Position numbers and translations under genes: made by a program. From the NCBI RefSeq assembly GCF_000614065.1, contig NZ_BAKG01000005.1:82100-146099 (forward strand): 64,000 nt of DNA. The letters are read 5' to 3'. Each line of letters starts with the position of its first letter. Within the stretch, counting starts at the first letter, position 1. Positions 47,911 through 55,182 of the stretch are shown here, piece by piece. Below the pieces are notes generated by a model. The model was given only the letters and a program-made list of their open reading frames with translations, ran no database searches and was not told the DNA's origin. The DNA comes from Prevotella dentasini JCM 15908 (GTDB lineage Bacteria > Bacteroidota > Bacteroidia > Bacteroidales > Bacteroidaceae).

Positions 47911-48738
47911 CTATTCGCTTGCCTCCTCTTCCTTCTTCTTGCGTGTGCTTCTGCGCTTCTGGGGCTTCTCGTCTGCCGGCTTCTCGGTCTTGATGCCGGC
48001 CAGTTCGGGGTCTATGAGAATACGGCCGCAGTACTCGCAGACGATGATTTTCTTGTGCATCTTGATGTCGAGCTGACGCTGGGGCGGAATTTTGTTGAAG
48101 CAGCCACCGCAGGCATCGCGCTGCACATAGACGATACCGAGGCCGTTGCGTGCTCCTTTCCTGATGCGCTTGAAGCTGCGGAGCAGGCCCGGTTCTATTC
48201 TTGTCTCCAGTTCTGCCGTCCGTTCCTTGAGCTGTTCTTCTTCCTCCCGGGTTTCCTGCATGATTTCGTCCAGTTCGTTGCGCTTCTCTTCGAGTGCCTT
48301 CTTGCGGTCTTCTATCAGGTTCTCCGTCTCTTCGAGGTCGTGCTGACGCTCCTCAATCTTGTACTGTGCTTCCTTTATCTTCTTGTTGCACAGCTCTACT
48401 TCCAGCGTTTGGAACTCTATTTCCTTGGTCAGCGTGTCATACTCGCGGTTGTTGGCCACCATGTCAAGCTGCTTGTTGTAGCGTTCCAGACTGGCCTGTG
48501 CCTCTTCTATGTCGCCCTTCTTTTGGGTGATGGCCTTTTGGAAGTCGTCTATTTCGGAGCGTATTTTCTCCTGTCGGGTGTTCAGTCCTTCCAACTCGTC
48601 TTCCAAGTCGCGCACTTCGAGTGGCAGTTCGCCTCGTAATGCCCGCTTCTCGTCAATGGCCGAGAGGGTTGTCTGCAACTGGTAGAGGTTCTTCAGCTTC
48701 TCCTCTACGGGTAATTCTTTGGGATCTTTCTTTGCCAT
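47911..48738 (-). CDS. coiled-coil C4 zinc-ribbon protein (CdsZ/CT398-like family)
   Basis: 275 residues. A long antiparallel coiled coil occupies about residues 15-190 (LEDELEGLNTRQEKIRSEID, IEERQHDLEETENLIEDRKK). A C4 zinc ribbon follows: VQRDACGGCFNKIPPQ and KIIVCEYCGRILID. The tail is lysine/arginine-rich (KPQKRRSTRKKKEEEASE), suggesting nucleic-acid contact. Members have been linked to late transcription and export in Chlamydia, but the general role is unsettled. It is 48 bp downstream of the Nif3 gene, a pairing common in Bacteroidetes. Confidence 0.85.
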   Translation of the reverse strand: MAKKDPKELPVEEKLKNLYQLQTTLSAIDEKRALRGELPLEVRDLEDELEGLNTRQEKIRSEIDDFQKAITQKKGDIEEAQASLERYNKQLDMVANNREYDTLTKEIEFQTLEVELCNKKIKEAQYKIEERQHDLEETENLIEDRKKALEEKRNELDEIMQETREEEEQLKERTAELETRIEPGLLRSFKRIRKGARNGLGIVYVQRDACGGCFNKIPPQRQLDIKMHKKIIVCEYCGRILIDPELAGIKTEKPADEKPQKRRSTRKKKEEEASE

Positions 48739-48786
48739 AGTTTATTTGTTGTTTTGTTTTCTCTAAGGAATAGTGGGCTGCCGCTT

Positions 48787-49602
48787 TCATAGGTAGATAA
48801 TCGGGTTGGTGTTGATGTCTGTCAGGTGGCAGGTTACGCCCGGGCAGTCTCTCTCTATGATGTCGCGGAAGAGTTCTGCCGTGTATTGCTCGCTTTGGTA
48901 ATGGCCGATGGAGCAAATCTGTATCTCCTGCTCGTGTCCGAAGAATTCGTGGTAGTGCATTTCGCCCGTGATGAATGCATCGGCACCGTTGGCAATGGCT
49001 TCTCCGAGCAGGAACGAGCCTGCACCGCCACAGAGGGCTATCTTGCGGATGCTTCTGCGCAGCAGCTGGTTGGCCTGTATGCACTCTGTTCCGAAACGTT
49101 CCTTGAGCAGGAGGATAAGGTCGTCGGCGGCAATCGGTCCGTGCAATTCTCCGATAACGCCCTCGCTGCCTTCGGCGGTCAGCCCGTCGGCAGTAGCCTG
49201 AACGCTTTGCCGCTTGCCAATCATGCGGAGGTTCTCAAGTCCCAGTTTCTCTGCCATCTTGTAGTTGACGCCTCCTTGAACCGCGTCCATGTTGGTGTGC
49301 ATGGCTACGATGGCTATGTCGTTCTTGACGGCCTTGTACACCGAGCGTTGTACAAAGTCGGTATCGGACAGCCGCGCCAACTTGTGGAAGATGAGCGGAT
49401 GGTGGGCCACAATCAGGTTGCAGCCCTTGCGGATGGCCTCGTCTATGATTTCCTCGGTTACGTCAAGACACAATAAAGCCCCTGATACTTCCGTCTCTGT
49501 CAATCCAACTTGCAGGCCGGCATTGTCGTATCCTTCCTGCAAGGGCAGAGGCGCGAATCGTTCAAGGGCATCAATTACTTCCTTTATTTTCACGCTACGC
49601 AT
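48787..49602 (-). CDS. Nif3-like dinuclear metal-centre protein
   Basis: 271 residues of the Nif3/YbgI (GTP cyclohydrolase I type 2) family. The N-terminus has EGYDNAGLQVGLTETEVSGA, IRKGCNLIVAHHPLIFHKLA (metal-binding HH) and VAMHTNMDAVQGGVNYKMAE. The C-terminal block is ALCGGAGSFLLGEAIANGAD, then FITGEMHYHEF and DIGHYQSEQY-like ICSIGHYQSEQYTAELF with the remaining metal ligands. The protein forms hexamers with a dinuclear site; the substrate is unknown. It is first in an operon with the zinc-ribbon gene. Confidence 0.92.
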   Translation of the reverse strand: MRSVKIKEVIDALERFAPLPLQEGYDNAGLQVGLTETEVSGALLCLDVTEEIIDEAIRKGCNLIVAHHPLIFHKLARLSDTDFVQRSVYKAVKNDIAIVAMHTNMDAVQGGVNYKMAEKLGLENLRMIGKRQSVQATADGLTAEGSEGVIGELHGPIAADDLILLLKERFGTECIQANQLLRRSIRKIALCGGAGSFLLGEAIANGADAFITGEMHYHEFFGHEQEIQICSIGHYQSEQYTAELFRDIIERDCPGVTCHLTDINTNPIIYL

Positions 49603-49616
49603 AAGTTTTTAGGCTG

Positions 49617-49647
49617 CAAAGGTACGAAATATATTCCTCTCTGCCAA
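49617..49647 (-). promoter_or_regulatory. promoter of the Nif3 operon
   Basis: Minus strand: TTG (49645-49647), 20 bases, TACCTTTG (49617-49624), only 15 bp before the Nif3 start. The 49648-49896 stretch holds nothing else recognisable. Confidence 0.72.
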
Positions 49648-49896
49648 TTTCGGGATGCTTATTTTTCGTCAAAATATAGTCAGTGAGCCTTTGCAGGGCT
49701 GAAAATTTGTTGTTTTTATATGTTGATTGTCTGTCTTCGGGATTCCGGCCCGGCTTTTGGGGCTATGTCGGTAATCTGTGGAGGCATCTGCTTTTGCCCG
49801 GATGGTACGGTGCATCCGACTTGGCAGGCTGTTCAACTGGCAGGCAGTGATACGTCAGGATAGGGTAGGGGAGGAATGGGGTAGGAAGTCCAGTCG

Positions 49897-50715
49897 TTAT
49901 TTCTTGATAGTATCCTTGGCTGCCGCTGCCTTTTCCGCCTCCTGCGCCCTGCGGTTTGCCTCCAAGGCATTGGCTTTACGGTGATACTGCATCACTTTCT
50001 TGCCGAACAGGGCAGCCATGGAGTCGGCAGAAAGATAGACCATCGTGCCGTCGTCGTGGCCGACGGAATCGTTCGGGATACGCCTTCCCTTCTCGTCAAT
50101 CGTATCCTTATATATGTAGAGCCACCCGTTGTAGATATGCCAGCTCGTGTAGACCGTAACCTTCGGATACTCCACCGGGCTTTCGTCTTCGAGGGTATTG
50201 GCTTTCATAATATATCCTACAGGCGAGGCCTGATGGTAGCTCTTCAGCGTGAAACCGTATTCGCGGGGAACGAAAAGGGCCTCTTTCATCGAGTCAGTCA
50301 TCTCCGCCATGATTTGCTCCTCGGTCTTGGTGGCACTCGGCTTCAGCTTCGGAATGACCTGAAACGTCCATGTCCCCTTCATCTGCTCCAAGTTAATGAC
50401 CATCGTAGCCTCCTGTTTGTTGCGGGGATTAACCAGTATCGCCAGTTCGTCTCCAATCTCTATGTCGCCGAAGACCTTGTTGTTCTTCATGGCATTGACG
50501 ATGTTGAACTTCACGGGATCGCCTCCTTCGTTGGGCAGGAAGACGATGACCGAGTCGGAACAACCGTCGCATGCCAGTCCGTAGAGCGTGCGGTCGCCTT
50601 TCAGTTTTGTTTCCTTGTCAATGGCACCACGGTCGCCAGAGGCCGCCTGATCGTAGCAGGCGGTCAGCGAGAGAACGGATAGCATGATGAGTAGCAGCCG
50701 GGCTGTTTTCTTCAT
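49897..50715 (-). CDS. hypothetical lipoprotein
   Basis: 272 residues from the ATG at 50715 (MKKTARLLLIMLSVLSLTAC), with lipobox LTAC at residues 17-20, so the mature protein should be membrane-anchored. No known domain recognised. The body has an OB- or beta-rich look (IEIGDELAILVNPRNKQEAT, MVINLEQMKGTWTFQVIPKL), with a vicinal CDGC motif soon after the lipid Cys. The C-terminus is a charged alanine-rich helix (EANRRAQEAEKAAAAKDTIK). It stands alone on the minus strand, divergent from the carboxyltransferase gene. Alternative longer start at 50817 would place the signal sequence internally and is rejected. Confidence 0.75.
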   Translation of the reverse strand: MKKTARLLLIMLSVLSLTACYDQAASGDRGAIDKETKLKGDRTLYGLACDGCSDSVIVFLPNEGGDPVKFNIVNAMKNNKVFGDIEIGDELAILVNPRNKQEATMVINLEQMKGTWTFQVIPKLKPSATKTEEQIMAEMTDSMKEALFVPREYGFTLKSYHQASPVGYIMKANTLEDESPVEYPKVTVYTSWHIYNGWLYIYKDTIDEKGRRIPNDSVGHDDGTMVYLSADSMAALFGKKVMQYHRKANALEANRRAQEAEKAAAAKDTIKK

Positions 50716-50926
50716 TTTAGGATAGTTTTTGAATGTAAGAGGAGAAGCGGCAGTCCGCCCGGAAACCATTGGGAGAGTCTCCGCGGCATTGTCTGTTTCT
50801 TTTGCAAAGATAGTCAATTATTGCAAAAAAGACAGCAGGGCAGCCGTGTTTTGATTTTTTTTATCTAATTTTGCACGATGGATTGCATGTGGGCAATCCT
50901 TTGATTAGTAAAAGAGAACAAGAAAT

Positions 50927-52705
50927 ATGGGAAAGAAAATCAAGTTCAGTCTCATTTATCGAGACATGTGGCAAAGCTCAGGGAAGTTTCAGCCACGCAA
51001 GGATCAGTTGGTACGCATCGCACCTGTCTTCGTTGAGATGGGCTGCTTCGCCCGCGTAGAGACCAATGGTGGTGCTTTCGAGCAGGTAAACCTTTTGGCA
51101 GGCGAGAACCCTAACGACTCTGTGCGTGCCTATACGAAGATTCTGCACGAGGCAGGCATACAGACTCACATGCTTGACCGCGGTTTGAACGCCCTCCGTA
51201 TGTACCCGGTGCCTGACGATGTACGCGCCATGATGTATCGCGTGAAGCATGCACAGGGCGTTGACATTCCCCGTATCTTCGATGGTCTGAACGACATCCG
51301 CAACATAGCTCCGTCCATCAAGTGGGCAAAGGAAGCCGGTATGATTCCGCAGGGTACGCTCTGCATCACCACCTCCCCGGTTCACACGCTCGAATACTAC
51401 AGCAAGCTCGCTGACGAGGAAATCGCTGCCGGTGCAGAGGAAATCTGTCTGAAGGACATGGCCGGTATCGGTCAGCCTGCCTTCTTGGGTCAGCTGACGA
51501 AGATAATCAAGGAGAAACACCCGGACATTCTGCTCGAATATCATGGCCATTCCGGCCCGGGCCTGTCCATGGCATCCATGCTTGAGGTAGCCAAGAACGG
51601 CATTGACATTCTCGACGTAGCCATCGAGCCATTGTCGTGGGGCAAGGTTCATCCTGACGTTATCTCTGTTCAGAGCATGCTGAAGAACGCAGGATTCGAC
51701 GTACCCGAAATAAACATGGACGCATACATGAAGGCCCGTGCCATGACGCAGGAGTTCATAGACGAGTGGTTGGGCTACTTCATCAATCCGCAGAACAAGG
51801 TTATGAGTTCGCTTCTGCTCGGTTGCGGTCTCCCCGGCGGCATGATGGGGTCCATGATGGCCGACCTCGGCGGTATCCGCGCCACCATCAACAACCTCCG
51901 CAAGAAGAAGGGAGAACCTGAACTGAGCGTTGACGACATGCTCGTAAAGCTCTTCGACGAAGTGGCATACGTATGGCCTCGCGTGGGCTATCCTCCATTG
52001 GTAACGCCGTTCTCCCAGTATACCAAGAACATCGCGCTGATGAACCTCCTCACCATCGAACAGGGCAAGGGCCGATTCGTGATGATGGACGACTCCATGT
52101 GGGGTATGATTCTTGGCAAGAGCGGTCGTGTGCCGGGCGAAATCTGTCAGGAACTCAAGGACCTTGCTGCACAGAAGGGTCTCGAATTTACCGATGCCGA
52201 CCCCCATACGCTGCTGCCCAACGCCCTCGACGACTTCCGCAAGGAGATGGACGAGAACGGATGGGACTACGGACAGGACGAGGAAGAACTCTTCGAACTC
52301 GCCATGCACCCCGAGCAGTACCGCAACTACAAGAGCGGACAGGCTAAGAAGAATTTCCTTGCCGACCTTCAGGCCGCCAAGGATGCCAAGCTCGGTGCAA
52401 AGGTAAGCCCCGAAGAGGCTGCTGCCTTCAAGCATGCCAAGGCCGACGCCATCGTCTCGCCCGTCAAGGGACAGATATTCTGGGAGTTCCAAGGCGACGG
52501 TGAGGCTGTGACTGCTACAGAGCCGTTCATCGGCAAGGAATACAAGGAAGGCGACGCTTTCTGCTACGTTCAGGCTCCTTGGGGAGAATTTGTTGAGGTT
52601 CAGGCTGCCCTCGGTGGCAAGCTCGTTGAAATCAACGCCAAGCAAGGCTCTAAGGTCAACAAGGGCGACGTGATTGCCTATATCGAAAGAGAGCACGAGG
52701 CATAG
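50927..52705 (+). CDS. oxaloacetate decarboxylase alpha / pyruvate carboxylase subunit B-like carboxyltransferase
   Basis: 592 residues. The carboxyltransferase TIM barrel occupies residues 1 to about 300: YRDMWQSSGKFQPRKDQLVR, FARVETNGGAFEQVNLL, RIFDGLNDIRNI, EICLKDMAGIGQPAFLG (metal and Lys) and YHGHSGPGLSMASML (metal His pair). The conserved PYC/OADA domain follows (GCGLPGGMMGSMMADL, VAYVWPRVGYPPLVTPFSQY). The last 80 residues fold like a biotinyl domain, but where EAMKM is expected the text reads YVQAPWGEFVEV, with no target lysine. It therefore may act with a separate biotin carrier or be biotin-independent. The -7 box TAATTTTG at 50866-50873 precedes it. No decarboxylase beta or gamma subunit gene is adjacent. 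Confidence 0.88.
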   Translation: MGKKIKFSLIYRDMWQSSGKFQPRKDQLVRIAPVFVEMGCFARVETNGGAFEQVNLLAGENPNDSVRAYTKILHEAGIQTHMLDRGLNALRMYPVPDDVRAMMYRVKHAQGVDIPRIFDGLNDIRNIAPSIKWAKEAGMIPQGTLCITTSPVHTLEYYSKLADEEIAAGAEEICLKDMAGIGQPAFLGQLTKIIKEKHPDILLEYHGHSGPGLSMASMLEVAKNGIDILDVAIEPLSWGKVHPDVISVQSMLKNAGFDVPEINMDAYMKARAMTQEFIDEWLGYFINPQNKVMSSLLLGCGLPGGMMGSMMADLGGIRATINNLRKKKGEPELSVDDMLVKLFDEVAYVWPRVGYPPLVTPFSQYTKNIALMNLLTIEQGKGRFVMMDDSMWGMILGKSGRVPGEICQELKDLAAQKGLEFTDADPHTLLPNALDDFRKEMDENGWDYGQDEEELFELAMHPEQYRNYKSGQAKKNFLADLQAAKDAKLGAKVSPEEAAAFKHAKADAIVSPVKGQIFWEFQGDGEAVTATEPFIGKEYKEGDAFCYVQAPWGEFVEVQAALGGKLVEINAKQGSKVNKGDVIAYIEREHEA

Positions 52706-52727
52706 CTCCAATTCACAATAGAAGAAT

Positions 52728-52794
52728 CATAATTCATAATTGTTGCTGCAAGGGAATACTCTCTGTTGAAGTAACGGTTATGAATTATGCCTTT
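52728..52794 (+). terminator. long inverted repeat with T tail after the carboxyltransferase
   Basis: CATAATTCATAA (52728-52739) pairs with TTATGAATTATG (52778-52789), followed by CCTTTTT. The 38-base loop is long for a terminator; it resembles AATTCATAATT-type intergenic repeats. Confidence 0.55.
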
Positions 52795-52882
52795 TTAGGG
52801 CGATACGGCTACTTCGCAGCTCTCTGCCCGCATGTCCGCCAACCTGTCAATTCGTCATCCAGTCAACCTGTCAGTTATCCCA

Positions 52883-53419
52883 ATGGACTATCAGACTATC
52901 ATCAACCAATACTATCCCGACGACAACGAACTCCGCCGCATACTCTTGCTTCACAGCCGCAGCGTTGCCGATAAGGCTCTGGCCATCCTCGACCGCCACC
53001 CCGGGCTGCACCTCGACCGCCAGTTTGTGGAAGAGGCTGCCATGCTTCACGACATCGGCATCGTCCGCTGCAATGCTCCGGAAATCCAGTGCTTCGGCAC
53101 CGCACCCTATATCTGCCACGGGCGCATCGGGGCAGAGATGCTTCGGGCGGCCGGTTTTCCCCGGCATGCACGGGTCTGCGAACGGCATACGGGAGCAGGA
53201 CTGACCGCACGGGACATTGTCGCCCGGAGTCTTCCCTTGCCCCATCAGGACTTCCTGCCCGAGACAATGGAGGAAAAGCTCGTCTGTTATGCCGATAAGT
53301 TCTTTTCCAAGACGCGGCTCAACCATGAGAAGACCGCCGAACAGGCAGAGCGCAGTCTGGCGAAGTTCGGCGAGGAAGGAGTTGTTCGTTTTCGCGAGTG
53401 GGCAACGTTGTTCGCATAG
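52883..53419 (+). CDS. HD-domain hydrolase
   Basis: 178 residues from the ATG at 52883 (MDYQTIINQYYPDDNELRRI). The HD metal motif is EAAMLHDIGIVRC, preceded by LLLHSRSVADKALAIL (first His). FLPETMEEKLVCYADKFFSK provides the last Asp. The family covers phosphohydrolases acting on nucleotides and related compounds; the substrate is not predictable here. A longer frame from 52832 begins in a CCTGTCA/CAACCTGTC repeat tract and is less likely. Probably cotranscribed with, or just downstream of, the carboxyltransferase. Confidence 0.85.
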   Translation: MDYQTIINQYYPDDNELRRILLLHSRSVADKALAILDRHPGLHLDRQFVEEAAMLHDIGIVRCNAPEIQCFGTAPYICHGRIGAEMLRAAGFPRHARVCERHTGAGLTARDIVARSLPLPHQDFLPETMEEKLVCYADKFFSKTRLNHEKTAEQAERSLAKFGEEGVVRFREWATLFA

Positions 53420-53500
53420 ATTTATTGCACGTCATCCTTGCCTTTGCCGTAAGGATAGTTCGCAGTCGTTTTTCGGGTATGCAGGCTTGAATTTGTGAGG

Positions 53501-53533
53501 AAGCCACTTTCGCCAAACGAAAGTGGCTTTTTC
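53501..53533 (+). terminator. terminator of the HD gene, built from the dispersed repeat
   Basis: AAGCCACTTTCG (53501-53512) and CGAAAGTGGCTT (53518-53529) form a perfect 12-bp stem, loop CCAAA, then TTTTTC. The stem contains the CTTTCG/CGAAAG arms of the dispersed palindrome. Confidence 0.85.
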
Positions 53534-53537
53534 ATGC

Positions 53538-53580
53538 AGTCAAAGTGCCGTTTTCGCTGTGTCAAAGTGTCGTTTTCGTT
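53538..53580. repeat. dispersed repeat, copy 5 (two tandem variants)
   Basis: GTCAAAGTGCCGTTTTCG (53539-53556) and GTCAAAGTGTCGTTTTCG (53561-53578) directly follow the hairpin at 53501-53533. The remaining gap to 53766 has no gene. Confidence 0.7.
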
Positions 53581-53766
53581 ATCCGTCCAGATTCTGTTGC
53601 CGTTCCGTTCAGGTCTGCTGGGCATTACATCCAGACGATTTGTCCTGTCGTGGGGGCTTTCCTTTGCTCCAAAAGCAGCTTGCGTGTAGGGCGAACGAAG
53701 CGGCGAAGGTATGCTGTCGGGAGCTGTGGGAGGGGTGATTGCCGTCTAAGACATTCCCCGCCGCAG

Positions 53767-54873
53767 TCATTGAACATTCTGAACTGAATAAGAAATAGTA
53801 TTCACCATCTTCCATTTGTAGTTCTCATCCAAATCGGATATATCCTCTTGATGGAGGTAAATAGGCAGGAACACGCCCTGAGCATACTCCTTACATTCTA
53901 TATCCTTTCTCCCGTTCTCCTCATAAAGGCTCATCCTATATATCTGCCAGCAGTCTGCATCGACGTGTATTTCGTAATTCTTCGACTTCAGCACGTGAAT
54001 CCTATGCTCATTCTCGGTGTATGTGCCCAAGTATTTCAGTTTGCTGCCTTGTCTGCGCTTATCGTCTGGCTTGTGCTGTTCTTTCTTTAACTTTCTGATG
54101 GTGTCATACAGATAGTCGTATAGGTTCTTGTCCATTTCCCATTTCTTGTCCAAGAATGCTTCCTTCTCCGCCTCGGAAATGCCGCTGCTGCAGTCGGAGA
54201 CCACACGGTCCGCCAACGACAGGCTTCCTTTGTCGAAGCTGACTTCTCCCCTGATGTTAATCATCATGTCGGGATGCGCCTCCATGCACTTGAATATCTT
54301 CTTGTATCCTAACAACGCCGAGGCAAGCCGGAGACCTTTTCGCAATAGCTCCGGATACTCGGCAAGGTTCCCCACAGACTCTATCCTGCAATCTGCAACA
54401 GCGCGGTACGACTTTATTCTACGCTTTAGCTTGGGAGTAGAAGAAAGTTTGTCGAGTATCATGGAAGCCATGTTGCCAGAGACGACCACTACTTCGTCCA
54501 ACGACGTTTCTATCTTTTGGAGTTGGAAATCTATCGGGCCATTGTCCCCTCCCACCTGTACCGTTTTCTTCTGCACGGCATACCCTATCGACGATGCCTG
54601 CAAGGTGTAAGTCCCGGAAGGCAAGTCCTTTATGGCATATTTTCCGGACTTGTCGGCAGACACCGCCCTGCCGGTCTTTCCAATGATGACAGAGGCGAAG
54701 GGCAGTGGCTGTCTTTCCTCGTCTACGATACGGCCTTCAATGCTCTGGGCTTGGGAGACAAGGGTGTGTAGAAAGAGCATTGCGGTGATTATGCCGGTCA
54801 GCCAAACTTGCAGGACAGGAAGTTTCGGGCCTTTCCAGTATTCAGATGGGGATTTGTGTATAAATATATTCAT
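53767..54873 (-). CDS. carboxypeptidase-regulatory-like domain protein (unknown function)
   Basis: 368 residues from the ATG at 54873 (MNIFIHKSPSEYWKGP). A signal-anchor or signal peptide (VWLTGIITAMLFLHTLVSQA) precedes a CarboxypepD_reg-like beta-sandwich (IEGRIVDEERQPLPFASVII; GKYAIKDLPSGTYTLQASSI). A VVVVSGN linker like that before TonB plug domains follows, but no plug or barrel exists. The C-terminal 220 residues are charged and unassigned (KKEQHKPDDKRRQGSKLKYL). It is likely periplasmic or outer-membrane associated. A longer start at 54912 is possible. Confidence 0.75.
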   Translation of the reverse strand: MNIFIHKSPSEYWKGPKLPVLQVWLTGIITAMLFLHTLVSQAQSIEGRIVDEERQPLPFASVIIGKTGRAVSADKSGKYAIKDLPSGTYTLQASSIGYAVQKKTVQVGGDNGPIDFQLQKIETSLDEVVVVSGNMASMILDKLSSTPKLKRRIKSYRAVADCRIESVGNLAEYPELLRKGLRLASALLGYKKIFKCMEAHPDMMINIRGEVSFDKGSLSLADRVVSDCSSGISEAEKEAFLDKKWEMDKNLYDYLYDTIRKLKKEQHKPDDKRRQGSKLKYLGTYTENEHRIHVLKSKNYEIHVDADCWQIYRMSLYEENGRKDIECKEYAQGVFLPIYLHQEDISDLDENYKWKMVNTISYSVQNVQ

Positions 54874-55160
54874 AGTGCAGCCTTGTTTCAGGGATAGCCT
54901 AAACCGCCACAAAAATACTATAATTTCTGCGATTTTCAGCTTTCATAGCCGAATACTTTATGTCGTTCGGAATGGAAATGGTCTTCCGGCCTTAGGTTGC
55001 TGCAAAATCAGGAAGGCAGATAGTTAAGCCTTTTCCGCATGCCCCTGCACGTATTCCCTTGCCCCGGACAAGCTTTGTCATACGATGAGGCAGCCCTGAC
55101 GATTCTGTTCTGAAAACGTTAAAAAGGCGAAAGAGGACAAAAGTTAGCCATTATTTCCTT

Positions 55161-55168
55161 AAATTTGC
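55161..55168 (+). promoter_or_regulatory. -7 promoter box before lptD
   Basis: TAAATTTG fits TAnnTTTG, 14 bp before the ATG at 55183, so the 5' leader is very short. Confidence 0.5.
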
Positions 55169-55182
55169 ACGTCATTAGGTAA

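Noticed and set aside
50978..52711. 577-codon minus-strand open frame opposite the carboxyltransferase
   Set aside because: Antisense shadow of a highly expressed, biased gene; no recognisable domain.
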